Below are positions 9,396 to 21,204 of a stretch of 64,000 bases of DNA, in pieces. The position numbers were made by a program, and so were the translations under genes. Origin of the DNA: Shinisaurus crocodilurus. Taxonomy: Eukaryota; Chordata; Lepidosauria; Squamata; Shinisauridae. The stretch spans positions 5,768,804-5,832,803 of the forward strand of contig CM037878.1 of assembly GCA_021292165.1 (NCBI GenBank), in the 5' to 3' direction. The notes under the pieces were generated by a model that saw only the letters and a list, made by a program, of their open reading frames with translations, did not search any database and was not told where the DNA came from. Within the stretch, counting starts at the first letter, position 1. Every line of letters begins with the position of its first letter.

Positions 9396-9654
9396 TAGTA
9401 GATGGAATAACATCCACCCAAACTACCATCGCCTCCACTAGAAGGAGTATCCAGAATAGGAAACACACACACTTAACACTACAGCTAAATAGTGCCCAGA
9501 TCCGTAACTTGGCAGTTTAGGTCTGAAATTTCTCGCAACATTCACATTTCCATTTTACAATTGGATTTTGAGGGACACTTTTTAAAGAAATTTTTTAAAA
9601 AGCTGGTGTGGCAAAGGTTCCCCTGAATGAGGAAAGTTTGCACATCAGCTTAGC

Positions 9655-9800
9655 CAGGGCTTTTTTTCTGGTGGAACTCACCGGAACTGAGTTCCAGCAC
9701 CTTTTCTTCTATTAATTGCATTACAATGCAATCGCCATCTACTCCCGAGGAAATGTAATCCAAGAGTTCCGGTACCCTTTTCTCCAGAAAAAAAGCACTG
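9655..9800. mobile_element. hAT MITE, second copy, TSD agcttagc
   Basis: Same element as 744-890, differing by a few bases (gcaatc where the other has tttaatc). Perfect 8-bp TSD agcttagc at 9647-9654 and 9801-9808. Confidence 0.92.
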
Positions 9801-9808
9801 AGCTTAGC

Positions 9809-10833
9809 ACTCTATAGCCTTAGGATCACTCCCCAGGTAACGCCCATGCTCTGTGGTGTCCAGTAATGTGATACCCCAGTCTGGAGAGCTGACAGGGACC
9901 CAGAACAGTTCGGGTCACCAGGGTGAGAAGACGGCGGCAGCATGGCTGAGGGCGTCCAGGACAGATCACAGACCTTCCATTTCAAAATGGCAGCCTTTGC
10001 CAAAATGCATGTATGTTGTGCCAAGCTTTTAACTGAAGATAGGAATGGCCGTCTCTTATACCTGACGCTTTTTTGATGCATGCTTCTTTTGTACCTACTG
10101 AAATCTCAGTTAACACAGACAACAACAAACATGGTCACCCCGTGCCTTAACTAGACTGCTGCAGTCCACAAGCGAGCATAGTTGAATGCTTACCCATGAA
10201 GCCAAGTGCCCTGCACATATAGAGCTGGCATGTCAAGGAGAAGGCTGAGTGAGGACTTTTCTCCCTGACAAAGCTACTTTTCTTTTTGCATGGATTTGTA
10301 TTTCTAAACATAGATGGACATTTAATCCCACCCACAGTCTGGAATGGTACAGCCCAGTGAGAGTTGCACCACATGATTCTCCAAATCCGGTGTTTCAGTT
10401 CTTAGTCAGTGCCATCTACGGAGAAGGTGGTGGGGGCAGCTTTTGAACCTTCTAAGCAGCTGTCTCCTTAGCAAGAACTGTAGAATATACGTGGAGTGCG
10501 GCCGGCTGGACGTTACCCTCATAGGGCTTTAGTCACAGTAACGGAGTATATTTATTACAAAACTTTATTTAACCTATTGCAAAGAAAACACTTTTTTTTT
10601 TTTTTTGCCAAAAAGACCTTGGACACAATCCATTAGGAATGCCTTTTGCGTAAGCCCTGGCACAGTGAATGGGGGAGTACCAATGCATTTCAATGGTGTG
10701 CACTCAAGAGACATTCCTGGTGGAGAAGGCCCCTGGTTTAAAAAAAACCACACTATGCATTATTTTTTATTCCTTGAAAGTTTCTTAACTAAGATTTCCT
10801 TATACATTTTCTAAAATATATAGGATTTTTAAA

Positions 10834-10865
<32 letters not shown>

Positions 10866-11580
10866 TTACATACCTATAATGACAAATATACCATTTTGAT
10901 GAAGCTTTTTAGGTTTTTGAGGTTTTCAATTTCTATATGTACATTTTCACAAGTCAGTGGAATGCCCTATGTAAGCAAAAAGGAAGCGGGCCAGTTTCTG
11001 GGGCAGTTGATGCCTGAAGTACTATTGTGCTGTTAGTTTTAAGGCAAATACTTAGCATGGAAGAAATACACACACACACACACAGTCGCAGTTAGAAGAG
11101 TTGGGGTTCGCAACCCCAGGGTACAGTATCCCAAACACTTCTCCTCTGTAAGCCCCCTTGAGATGAAAGGGGGCTGGATGAGATCCTTGTCTGTTGTTCG
11201 GTTCCATGTTTTATTTCTTTTCCTTTTTTGTGTGCACTAATTTTGTGGAAAATGTTGATTAGACTGTAATCACAGTTACTTGGAAGTTGTGCTGAAATCA
11301 GATCTGGGATGGAAGTATTTGAATTTACTGCCGCCGGCAACGGCGAATGGCTGCCAGCTTACATTCACGGAGAATAGGTCTGTGACACCTAAATGGAGCT
11401 TCCATGCACAGGAACAGTGTACCTCTGGACAAAAAAAATTGCTGTAGAACAAACATCGGGGAGAACTTTTGGATTCGTGCCCTGCTTGCTAGCAGGCCTA
11501 GTCTTACATTCTTATTTCACCCCAAGTGGTTTTATTACAGTGCCTTTGATTTATTCTTTGTGCTCATTTTTACCAAACTT
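9809..11580 (+). other. mostly unique DNA, probable LPP 3' UTR
   Basis: Low-repeat, AT-rich sequence with a (TA)n run at 10838-10864 and short (CA)n at 11071. No coding exon is evident. Its uniqueness next to the LPP stop suggests retained UTR. Confidence 0.5.
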
Positions 11581-11584
11581 AACT

Positions 11585-11680
11585 GTGCAATCCTATACCC
11601 CCTCTGCTCAGTTATAAGTCCTATTGAGTTCAGTGGGGCTCACTCCCAGGTGAGTCGGGTATAGGACTGCAGCCTAAGTG
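11585..11680. mobile_element. MITE with tgcaatcctata ends
   Basis: Ends gtgcaatcctata and tataggactgcag, with the middle agttcagtggggctcactcc. The same family occurs at 61255-61330. A common reptilian small hAT-type element by my recollection. Confidence 0.55.
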
Positions 11681-11929
11681 CTTTGTGCAAAAGCAACACT
11701 GATCGATGCTAATATTGCTAAAATGCTGCATTAAAAATCCTTTTGTAAGGAACAGGACGATCATGAATCATTTAAGCTTTTTGTTCCTTTGGATCTCTTG
11801 ACTTTTTATTGTTTCTTTTGTGGGCTTTCTCGGGGAAAATAAAGGGGTGGGTGCTCTCCCAATTCTGTGTCCTCCAGCAGAAAACTTCTTTTAGGCCCCA
11901 TTTTAGCAGATTGAGTATGCGTATATTTA

Positions 11930-12235
11930 GAATCATAGAACAGTAGAGTTGGAGGGGGCCTACAAGGCCATCGAGTCCCACCCCCTGCTCAATGCAGGAA
12001 TCCAGGTCAAAGCATCCCTGACAGATGGCTGTCCAGCCGCACCTTGAATGCCTCCAGATGGGGAGAGCCCACCACCTCCCTAGGTAGTTGGTTCTATTGT
12101 CTTATTGCTCTGACAGTCAGGAAGCTTTTCCTGATGTTTAGGTGGAATCTGGGTTCCTGTCACTTGAGCCCATTATTCCGTGTCCTGCAAACTGGGAAGA
12201 TCGAGAAGAGATCCTGGCCCTCCTCTTTGTGACAA
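11930..12235 (-). mobile_element. CR1 LINE 3' end (reverse orientation)
   Basis: Starts with the reversed 3' terminus (aatcatagaacagtagagtt) and continues gcccaccacctccctaggta, matching in reverse the plus-strand copy at 32086-32350. Truncated, non-coding. Confidence 0.85.
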
Positions 12236-12439
12236 CCCCAAACCTGTGATATTACAGATGTTCAGCTCTCCTGGGATTGTACCACGCCAGAATTCAAGTT
12301 ATAGATTACCTCCAGTATCAGAAGCACACACAAAACACCCAACACCAACAACAAAGAACATTCTGCACATAGAAAACCAGCAAGTGAAGGAGAGTGTTGG
12401 AATCGAGCTGCGTTCTGTCGGCAGGGACTTAACCTTGGG

Positions 12440-12600
12440 GGCATTAAACCGGGGGGGGGGACCTCTTTCAACCTGAGGGCCAAATTCTGTTTTGGAGAAG
12501 CTCCTGGGGGCCGCTTTCCCATGATGGGCGGGGCCAAGGGCAAGGGGGCGCGGCCAAAGGGAGGGAGCCAAAGAGATATTTTAGCTCAACACCCTTGCTG
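12440..12600. mobile_element. fragment of GC-rich hAT-like element
   Basis: Contains gggccaaattctgttttgg and repeated ggcggggccaagggc. It is a partial copy of the family seen complete at 57876-58223. Further fragments are at about 14082-14240, 16860-17130 and 60301-60540. Confidence 0.5.
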
Positions 12601-12788
12601 CCCGAAAGGAAGCCTCAGGAGAGGCATTTCTGTCAGATGCCTCCTCCTTTGGGAGACAGGCTGGTCAGTTGTAGTCCTAATCGATTAGCTTTTATTATGT
12701 AGAAATTGCAGACAAGCAAGCGTGGCCTCAGTGTGCAGACTTGAATCCCCAGACAGACAAAGGATCAAAGCCGCCGTAGCTTCGTTTA

Positions 12789-12926
12789 TCATAGATTTCA
12801 TAGATCATAAGAGTTGGGAGGGGCCTACAAGGCCATCGAGTCCAACCCCCTGCTCAGTGCAGGAAACTAGAGGAGGGGTCTCCCATCCAAGTAATCACCA
12901 GGCCTGACCCTGCTTAGCTAAGCTCT
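12789..12926 (-). mobile_element. 5S-rRNA-head / CR1-tail SINE (truncated)
   Basis: On the minus strand a 5S rRNA-like segment (gctaagcagggtcaggcctg and ttggatgggaga) is joined to a CR1-like 3' tail (gggggttggactcgatggcc) and ends atctatgaaatctatga. The head is truncated near 12926. Confidence 0.8.
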
Positions 12927-13084
12927 AGTGGGTTTTCCAGGTTACGGCATCATAAACTAAAGCTGACACGAAAGTAGTCTGGAGGATCACAACCCTCCCT
13001 GTTCAAGCCGGACAGGCTACCGAGCCCCGCCCTCAGGGCGGGTCCTTCCATGTGGTGGCATCCCTGGCGGCCAATCGCTTAGAA

Positions 13085-13219
13085 CAGTGTTCTCCAACCT
13101 TGGGTCCCCAGATGTTTTTGGCCTACAACTCCCAGCATGCCCCAGCCAGCGTAGCTGGCTGGGGCATGCTGGGAGTTGTAGGCCAAAAACATCTGGGGAC
13201 CCAAGGTTGGAGAACACTG
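13085..13219. mobile_element. hairpin MITE family A, TSD gcttagaa
   Basis: 135 bp, arms complementary over about 63 bp around gccagcgtagctggc. Perfect 8-bp TSD gcttagaa at 13077-13084 and 13220-13227. Confidence 0.93.
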
Positions 13220-13356
13220 GCTTAGAACACCAGGTTACACTACGTTGCTCCTCCCTCTTCATTTGACGCCTAACGTTTGGATCTCTGATTCCCACCGTGG
13301 CCTCCTCACTCAAAGCCTACGTTCCCATGGTTTCAGAAGGGCCTCCTTGGTGGTGG

Positions 13357-13365
13357 TGGTGGTGG

Positions 13366-13407
<42 letters not shown>
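13357..13407. repeat. (GGT)n-(GAT)n microsatellite
   Basis: Six or so GGT units pass into about thirteen GAT units at the 3' tail of a reverse-strand L2. Confidence 0.9.
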
Positions 13408-13410
<3 letters not shown>

Positions 13411-13965
13411 CATTTAATTTCTATACCATTCAATAGTCAAAGCTCTCTGGGCGGGTCACAATAATTCATAAAATTACAAACCACAAACAGATAATAAAAG
13501 ACCTAACATCTCAATATACAAAATTTAAAACAATTTAAACAGCTAAAAACAGTTTCAACACAAAATGCTAGAGTTACTGTCATAAATGCCCCCATCATAT
13601 GCTATTAGACACCACTAATTGCCTGGGAGTAGAGGGCAGTCTTAACCTGGCACCAAAAAAGATGACAGCATTGACACCAGGCGGGCCTCAGTGGGGAGAT
13701 CATTCCAGAATCGGGGGGGGGCCACCACTGAGAAGGCCCTCTCCCTGGTTGCCACCCTCCGAGCCTCCTTCAGAGGTGTCACTCAGAGGAAGGCCTCATA
13801 TGTTGAGTGTAGAGTCCAGGCAGATTCAGGTCAGGAGAGGCATTCTGTCCATGCAAGTGGGCCAGAATCGGTGTTCTATCTTCAGACCTTCTGGTCCCAC
13901 TTACTAGTCCGGCTGCCGCATTTTGCACGAGCTGCAGCTTCTGAGCAGTCTTCAAGGGCTATCAC
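13408..13965 (-). mobile_element. L2-type LINE 3' part
   Basis: Reverse-strand copy of the family at 3990-4790: the tail side has agctctctgggcgggtcaca, then ggcctcagtggggag and ctgagaaggccctc, ending at cattttgcacgagctgcagc. Frameshifted. Confidence 0.82.
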
Positions 13966-14284
13966 AGCCCTTGGCAGTTCCTCCGCCCCTCCTCCCAGTT
14001 TGAGTTGGAATCAGTTCCCAGCCCAGGTCTTCTTGAGGTGCCTCTGCAGAGGTGCTGGCCTCAATCACTACTTGTCAACATTTTAGAATGGGGGGGGGGG
14101 ATGCACAAAAGCCAGGAAACACCAAACGCTCGGTAGTTGAAGGAAAGAGGGAGGGGCCAGGGGAAAGAGGGAGGGGCCACCTGCCAAACCCTGGAAGGCC
14201 AGATTAGGAGCCCAGGAGGGGCTGATTTGACCCCAGGCCTGTAGTGTCCGTCCGTCCCCCCCCGCGTTAAACCGTGTACCTTCC

Positions 14285-14440
14285 AGACCGGTCACTGTGT
14301 TAGCCCGTTGCAGGCAGCAGAACCGACAAAGAGCTTTGCCGCACCTTAAAGACGAACACATTTATTGTAGAACAAGTTTTCCCAATGAATCTGCAAGTCC
14401 CGGAGGTGCCACAAGACTCTTGGCTGTTGCACCATGAAGT
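14285..14440. repeat. interspersed repeat, unresolved class
   Basis: Contains gttagcccgttgcaggcagc, gcaccttaaagacgaacaca and a second, inverted gtgccacaagactcttgg. This resembles a widespread reptilian repeat whose class I cannot confirm here. Confidence 0.4.
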
Positions 14441-15041
14441 CTCTCTCCCCTCCACCCTGAATTCTGGAAGCGTCAAGTCCAAAGAGGCCGTACCACGTGG
14501 CTGGTTGGTTTTTCCAGCTCTTGAGTAGCAATAAGTCTGAGGGCCGTCTCCCCGTTAACACCGGGGCACCTGCAGGACGACATTCTCGAAGGCGTCCCGT
14601 GAACGCAGACACATGGACGACTGCCCTGCCATAGGAAATTTCAGGTGGGGTAATGGTTTTATTCCCCCCCCCACCACCATCTCTTGACTCTTGCCTCCTT
14701 TAGCTGCTCTCCTGAAAGAGCTGCTCTTACACAGCCATTTGGTTCGACACTCTGCCCCGTTCAGTATACAGTCATGCCTTGGATTGAGAGCATCATTCGT
14801 TCTGGAAACGTGCTTGTAATCCAAAACACTCTTATATCAAAACAAAATCCCCCCAAAAAAATTTGTACAGAGATTTTTAATTTAAGCTGTACTACAGTAC
14901 TTGTATTGCAAGACGTCGCTTGTATCTCAAGTAAAAAAATAAAATAAAATAAATATTTAAAAATTTGCTTGTCTTGCAAAACGCTCTCAAACCAAGTTAC
15001 TTGCAATCCAAGGTATTACTGTATATTTGCACAATGCAAGA

Positions 15042-15960
15042 GAAGCTTTCTTTCAGCTTCCCCCGGCCTGGTGCCTTCCAGATGTGTTGGACTATAACTC
15101 CCAGAATCCCCCAGCCAGCTATGTGTGTGTGTGTGTAAGTGCGTGGGGCCCCATTCTTGACTGGGACCACTACACACACATCGGGGGATTAAACCAGCTG
15201 CTTCTCCTCACTAAATTCCCCCCCTCCATACAGAGGCTAAAAAAGGGGGGGACCCCATTGGTGCCAATGGAGGGTTTTTTCTTTAGTTCCTACATGGGGG
15301 GAGCGAGTTTGGGGGAAGGGGAAGTGGCTACTTGGGAAGATTTAACCCTACACTAAAGTTTTAAAAAGTTAGGATCAGTGACATGCTACACATTTAATGT
15401 GGTGTGTAGTTTAGCCCTGGGGGGGGGGCGGGTTCTAATCACACATCCATACAAACACTTCTATGTATACACAGATGTTTAAGTCCTTATTTTCACCAGA
15501 GAATCCTGGCCATTGTAGTTTGTTGAGGAGATGTTGAGGAGTCCTTTTCGGAGCTCCCTCGTGCCACTGCTCTTCAGCGAGAGTTCCCGGGATTCTTTGT
15601 GGTGAGGAAATCATTATTATAAGTTCTCTTGGGTTTTTTTAAAATAATGCTTCAACTTTCTCTTCAGTGTGCACTATTGTGTCTTTAATAGGCTCTCTCC
15701 TTTTTTTTTTGCTTGAACTGGGTGTGTGTGTTTGCTGCTTCTGGATATTTAAAAAAGTCGAGGGAGGAAATATCTGCTTTTTCCCAAGCTTAGGTTTAGA
15801 AGCTTGACAATTAATAATTTCTATACTTGACCCAGTTTCTGCAGTTTCTGTTGAGATGGGAAAGGGAAAGCTGTTTGGGTTTAATGGAAAGGGCTTTCTC
15901 TCTTAACATGGGCCCAAACTGTTGGCAGGAAATGAAGCTAAACTTCATCACTAACATTGT
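15042..15960. other. intergenic stretch with MITE fragments
   Basis: A half hairpin (cctggtgccttccagatgtg) at 15064-15118 is cut by a (GT)n run. A small inverted element with caccagagaatcctggcc is at about 15497-15605. The rest is unclassified; no exon was seen. Confidence 0.45.
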
Positions 15961-16124
15961 ATAATAATAATAATAATAATAATAACAACAACAACAACAA
16001 CAACAACAACGACAACAGCGACAACGACATCATATACACTGCCTTTTTTCAAAGAAAACCAAGATGGCTAATAGAAAACCAAATTTTAAAGAAATCATGA
16101 TACATTATTATTATTATTATTATT

Positions 16125-16159
<35 letters not shown>

Positions 16160-16160
16160 A
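15961..16160. repeat. (TAA)n/(CAA)n and (TTA)n(TAA)n microsatellites
   Basis: Runs of TAA then CAA at 15962-16020, and TTA followed directly by TAA at 16107-16158. The second is a perfect inverted repeat of simple sequence. Confidence 0.9.
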
Positions 16161-16860
16161 TTATATTGTTATTATAAATAATAATACATAAATCAATAAA
16201 TAAAACCATTTAAAACCCAGCACAGTACTAAAAGAAAAGCCTCAAACAATCAAAACAGAATAGCAGCAAATCAGTTTGCAAATTCCACAAAGGCCAGGAT
16301 GACCGCCTTCCCCAACCTGGTTGGATAACAACCCTCATCATTCCCAGCCAGCATGTCCATTGGTGACAGCAAAACAATGAAGGATCTAGCCAGCAGGGAA
16401 TCCCTAGAGTGGCTGTTCTATACACAGGGGCCACAACAGAAAAGGCCCTTATATTTTTCATGCTTCTAAGTGACAGGGAAGAGGAAGCAACTCCGGAAAA
16501 AAGGCACACCTGATTAGTAATGTTGCTTCTTACAAGTAGGATCTCTGCTTGTCTGAAAATAAAGAGGGCTGGCTCTCCCTATAGCCTTTTTGAGAGGGTG
16601 GCCCAGATCAAACCAGCAGAGTATTTCCAAGTTTAGTCCCCCACAATTTATATCATCCACTAAACCAAGCGCATGGCAAGTGCTAGGGATGGGCATATCT
16701 GTCAGTTCTGCTTTCTCCCACATTCAGCTTTTTAAAATCTCAAGTTCTTTCTCTCCCAAATATGAAGGACTTTGTGAATTTGGTGAATTCTTAACAAAAA
16801 TGAGCTAAAACAAAATCCTCACACATCTGCACCTGCCAATTTTTAAAAGGTATCACTATT
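16161..16860 (-). mobile_element. diverged LINE remnant with MITE half
   Basis: The stretches gccacaacagaaaaggccct and tgagagggtggcccagatca recall reverse-strand L2-type LINE 3' DNA. A MITE-like ccttccccaacctgg fragment lies at 16307. Strongly decayed. Confidence 0.35.
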
Positions 16861-17426
16861 CCCAGCATTCGGAGATGCTTCCAGGGGTGGGCGGGGCTGA
16901 AGACAAAAGGGGCGGGGCCAAAACCACCAGCCCATTTTAGCCTAACGCTCTTCCTGCCAGTGACCAAGTCTTGGGAGAGGCATTTCAACCTCTTAGAATG
17001 TGTTGAGGAGGGGACTGCACAAAAGCCGGGGAACCACCAAATGATTGGTGGCCGGGGGGGGGGGAAGGGGGCGGGGCCAGGGGAAGGGGCGGGGCCATCT
17101 GGGGAATCCCCAACGTGGGGCAGATGTGGCCCAGAGGTGCTGGAGTGATTGCACACATGACCGGAGCATGGAAAGCAGCCCGTCGGCCATGGCTTGAGGC
17201 CCGCTGGGTGCCTGCCATCCAATTTCCACAGTCCTGAACAGCAAACCCAGGAGGATCCCCAGGTGGGGAAGGTTTACAGAGCAATCCTATGGCCCTGGGC
17301 ATATCTGGGGGCGGGTGGGAGGTGCACAGGATTCTTTGGATTCCCAGAAAATTCAGATCTGGGGGAGGGGAGGAGACTGGGTCCACCTGGAGATGATGTA
17401 TCCTGGCCGAAATCCGCCGTCTAGCT

Positions 17427-17572
17427 CAGTGTTCTCCAACAACGTTGGGCCCCCAGATGTTTTTGGCCTACAGCTCCCAGCATGCCCCAGCCAGCGTAGC
17501 TACGCTGGCTGGGGCATGCTGGGAGTTGTAGGCCCAAAACATCTGGGGACCCAACGTTGTTGGAGAACACTG
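17427..17572. mobile_element. hairpin MITE family A, TSD gtctagct
   Basis: 146 bp. The arms differ slightly from other copies (caacaacgttgg near both ends, mirrored). Perfect 8-bp TSD gtctagct at 17419-17426 and 17573-17580. Confidence 0.93.
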
Positions 17573-17580
17573 GTCTAGCT

Positions 17581-17933
17581 GACTTGCCGGGCGGGAGAAG
17601 GATGTCCATAACCCAACGAGCTCAGAGGCTCAGAGGCCATTGGACCGCGCCGCCGGTAGTGGATTTCGCACTCCCAGACAGGGGACAGCTCTCCTACGTG
17701 AGACCCGGTGCAACAAACAGGAGCCAGGCAAGAGCAAAACCAGGCTCGGTCACACAGTGGCACAAGCCTTTTCAAGGCATCTAAATATACACACATAACA
17801 ATAGGCGAAGTCCCCTTGCCAGTCAATTAGTAGCAGCAGGAAAAGTAGAGGGTGGGGTTTTGTTTTGGGTGTTTTTGCTATGGTAAAGAGTTCCAACCGC
17901 AAGTTAAAAAGTCAGAGCAGATGCTGGGCTTTT

Positions 17934-17967
<34 letters not shown>

Positions 17968-18660
17968 CTCCAGCATCTTCTCATCAAGCCCAAGCATGAG
18001 GAAAATGCTTTAATGTGGAACATTCCATGAACTGAATGTCTCCTAACTCCCATGCAAATATTGGGCCACATTTATGGTTGCAGCTGGACGCAGCCCCGGT
18101 GTTATTTCTGCAAGGGGGGTTTGGAAGTTTGCATAGGAGGCTGAAAATGCGTGTGGGAAATACCCTGCGGTCAATTTAGTGCATTTCCTCCTTTGCTCCT
18201 TGGCAGAATTGTTGAGATATCTGCAGCTTTTTGCCATAAATATAGTGGAAGTATCTTTATTTGTAGTAGCGGAGTCTTTGTAAAAGGTGCTTGTTTCGCT
18301 AAGGGGCAGGATGAGAGTTTTGTTTCCCCCCAGCTTTTATTTACAAGACACTGTGTGTGATCATTAGGTTGGGCTGAGTTGGACGGGGCAGGCCTTTCGC
18401 AGCTCTGTATCCCATTGTAGTTCAAATGCATCTCCCAGGAGAGAGCAGTTTGCAGGTCCCCACAGCATACAAACTACATATTGTTGACTTAGAGCAGCTG
18501 GGATGAGTTCTATTTATGTGAGTTTTTGGTGTGTGTGTGTGTGTGTGTTTAAGTCCCCTTTTTATTTTGGCATTATTATAAGAGCAACACAAACTGCAAA
18601 GCTGCAATATGAATTATTCGGTGTAAAAGGCAAAACCCTTAATCTTTCCTACTTTCCTCT
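17581..18660. other. intergenic DNA, no named element
   Basis: Contains (GT)n at 17938-17963 and 18530-18548. Block 18050-18360 is unique-looking and AT-moderate. No exon or transposon was recognised. Confidence 0.5.
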
Positions 18661-18662
18661 TT

Positions 18663-18868
18663 CCTTGGGAGATCCGGGTTTCTAGTCCCCGCTTGGCCAT
18701 GAAACTCACTGGGTGACTTTGGGCCAGTCACTGACTCTCAGCCTAACCTGCCTCACAGGATTGTTGTGAGGGTAAAATGGAGAGGAGGAGGAGGAGGAGG
18801 ATTATGTAAGCTGCCTTGGGTTCCTTGCAGGAAAAAAGGCAGGGGATAAATATAAGAAATAAATAGTT
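18663..18868 (+). mobile_element. tRNA-derived SINE (head truncated)
   Basis: Plus-strand copy of the SINE at 121-933: B-box-like gatccgggtttctagtcccc, then gggtgactttgggccagtca and gtaagctgccttgggttcct, ending in a (aaat)n tail. It also carries a (GGA)n run at about 18783. Confidence 0.75.
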
Positions 18869-18928
18869 AATGTGCACATATTCACTGCCCGTAAGATGTG
18901 ATCTTAGCCACTCAGGCTCTTTCATTCT

Positions 18929-19277
18929 TTTTTTTTCTTCTTTTTTTTTTAAATATTTTTTTTATTTTTCAAAACAAATTATAACACAGAAAATATATTT
19001 AGCAAAATACAAAATTATCACACAAATATAACATAATCAACATACAATAAATCATAAAGTGCTCCCCCCCCCACCCTCCAAGGGACCAATTAATATACTT
19101 CTATCCTCCTGATCAAATAAAGTCTAAATTCCAAAAATATAACATATCCTGACGAGGCATGTTACCCTTCCCCTTTATTAATACATAGTCTAGTAATTGA
19201 TTCCATATCTCCATAAAATTATTCTTCTTTAGCAGTCCTTTTTTGCATTTGATACTACTAGCTAGTTTATCATTTAG
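18929..19277 (-). mobile_element. 5'-truncated L1 insertion, 14-bp TSD
   Basis: Poly-T at the left end marks the 3' end of a minus-strand L1. The right part encodes in reverse the last ~35 residues of ORF2 (including FMEIWNQLLDYVL). Direct repeat ggctctttcattct at 18915-18928 and 19278-19291. Confidence 0.92.
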
Positions 19278-19453
19278 GGCTCTTTCATTCTATAGTTCTG
19301 GCCATGTTTACATCCAGTATCACAGCCAAGATGGGAGAAACAGCAGCTGGCTGGAGATATAAGGCACAGGCAATGTGGAGGGGGGGGCAGTCAGTAACCC
19401 CTCCCAGCCGTCCCCAACCTGGTGCAACTCCCAGCATGCCCCAGCCAGTAGAG

Positions 19454-19589
19454 CAGGGCTCTCCAACCTTGGGCCCCCAGATGTTGCTGGCCTACAGCTC
19501 CCAGCATACCCAGCCAGCATGGCTAATGGCAAGGGATTCTGGGGGCTTTAGGCCAGCCACATCTGGGGACCCAAGGTTGGAGAGCCCTG
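19454..19589. mobile_element. hairpin MITE family A, diverged subtype
   Basis: Ends cagggctctccaacc and ggttggagagccctg. The interior (agatgttgctggcctacagc) matches the copy at 51998-52133. The flanking octamers do not match, so the TSD is lost or the unit is chimeric. Confidence 0.75.
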
Positions 19590-19599
19590 CCCTAGGGTG

Positions 19600-19974
19600 T
19601 GGTGGGGCCCACGGCAGGTGCCCACGGCAGCCCTCGACCCCGGCCACGCTGGCAACCCTGGCTAGGCTAGTGTTTTTCAAGCTGTGTGTTCTCGGGAGCT
19701 GGGGCAGGGGGAGTTCCTTCCTCCGAGGCTTCTTGGGAATCCCTCGATCCCCAGAATCCTCTACAGGCTTCAGGGGTCCTTTGATATGAAAAGGACATCC
19801 TTGAAGGTGGAAAGGCCCTTCAGTTACGACGTGAAGTTTGCTGATTTGTAATGTACGTGCACAGATGCAGGTGAGGAGGGGGGGGGGACTTTATCCCCCC
19901 CCCCCGTAAAACTGAGAGCCATTTGAACATATTTATTATTAATATGAGTGTGTCAGCTATTGAGCAGTACAGAC

Positions 19975-20011
<37 letters not shown>

Positions 20012-20430
20012 TATTATTTTTTTTGTTATTTCTCCCCATTGTTTACTCGTCCTAAACCACAAAATCCTGATTCACCAGCATATGTTTTATATTCAACAGA
20101 TATAAGGTGCTTTACCATTTTTAAGAGAATGCAAAATATCTCAGTTGTGTATTTTCTGTGCATCCTATTGTATGCAGTTTTACATCTCTGTATCTTTGTT
20201 CCTCTTTGCTCAGCTCTTTGGCTTATTATCCTTCAAAAGGTTCCTCTCTCTTCTTTTCTGTAAGGAGAAAAATATGCAGCGTTTTCAAATGCACTGCCTT
20301 ATTTTTGCAGACGAATCCCAGCTTTTTGGAGAACATGTGAGAGCGATCCAATAAGCTCTGGATACGTTTTGGCTGCGTTGGTTCCCCTGTGCGAAATTCT
20401 CCCTTTCCCTTCCGGCAGATGCTTTCTGGA
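19600..20430. other. intergenic DNA, no named element
   Basis: Holds a (TA)n run at 19978-20009. Otherwise AT-rich, low-repeat sequence at 20040-20340. It might be distal LPP 3' UTR; no exon was seen. Confidence 0.4.
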
Positions 20431-20434
20431 ATTG

Positions 20435-20484
20435 AAGCCAAACTTCAAAGAGCTTCGGCTGTTGGGTGGTATATAAATAAAATT

Positions 20485-20515
<31 letters not shown>

Positions 20516-20518
20516 TGG
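20435..20518 (+). mobile_element. L2 LINE terminal fragment with (ATC)n tail
   Basis: agcttcggctgttgggtggt followed by ataaataaaattaat and eleven or so ATC units. This is the same 3' terminus, in plus orientation, as the reverse-strand L2 copies. Confidence 0.75.
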
Positions 20519-20537
20519 AACAAGCCAAGGAGGGATT

Positions 20538-20725
20538 AGTAGTTAGTGAGGGACTGTAGCCCAATGGATAGGCTCCTGCTTTGCACGCAGAGGGTCCCAG
20601 GTTCAATCCCTGACAGACAGCATCTGCCTGAAACACTAGAGAGCCATGGCTACTAGTCAGTGTCTAGGATACAGGGCTAGATGGACCCAGGGTCTCTATA
20701 AGGCAGCTTCCTAGGTTCCTAGGAA
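20538..20725 (+). mobile_element. tRNA-derived SINE with intact pol III boxes
   Basis: A-box-like tagcccaatggataggctc and B-box-like ggttcaatccctg lie 30-40 bp apart. The body carries gctagatggacccagggtct and the end aaggcagcttcctagg. A related copy is at 31925-32063. Confidence 0.78.
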
Positions 20726-20809
20726 CATAGATGAAAAGGGGACACACTTGCAGCTCAGCGATTGCCATGCTGAGCACCACAATAATTCCCAGCAGACAAA
20801 ACAGTGTAT

Positions 20810-20945
20810 GTTATTTATTTATTTATTTAATTACAGCATTTTTTACCCTGCTCTTCGGCCAAAAAAGGCTCCCAGAGTGGCTGACAAAGATTAATATTAG
20901 GCAGTCCCTGCCCTCAGGCTTACAATCTAAAAGACATGACACAAA
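20810..20945 (-). mobile_element. LINE 3' UTR fragment
   Basis: (TTTA)n followed by ggctcccagagtggctgaca and gcttacaatctaaaagacat, typical of a reversed LINE 3' UTR. Class not certain. Confidence 0.4.
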
Positions 20946-21204
20946 AGGAAAAGGGATTGGGAGGGAGGAGGAAGAAAGCAGAACTCTGGCACCAGTCCTT
21001 AATTACAAGGTTCTTACTGATTTCCCCCCCCCCTCTTTTTCTCTCTCTTTTTTGGCAGGGAAGGGCAAAACAAGCTCCCTGCAGCTGTTCCTTCTTTGGC
21101 CAATGTATAGGGCCAGGCTGGTCTCCCCCTTGCCATGATCTTCCTTTGGTTAGAGATATTAGAGGCACAAGAGTGCCCCTGTAGTTAACGCAAGGAGGGA
21201 AAAA

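Larger units (their letters stand above)
8242..11850 (+). other. LPP: LPP 3' UTR, proximal part (end uncertain)
   Basis: Sequence following the stop codon. Mammalian LPP mRNAs have a 3' UTR of many kilobases, so the transcript very likely continues through this interval and perhaps further. Non-repeat AT-rich blocks at about 8820-9030 and 9840-11580 look like UTR, and an AATAAA lies near 11838 (gaaaataaagg). It is interrupted by MITEs at 8355-8556, 8630-8775, 9283-9395 and 9655-9800. The right boundary here is a guess; RNA reads would be needed to place the true polyA sites. Confidence 0.5.

Noticed and set aside
20548..20620. possible functional tRNA gene
   Set aside because: Has A/B-box-like motifs but no cloverleaf that I could form, and it continues into a SINE body.
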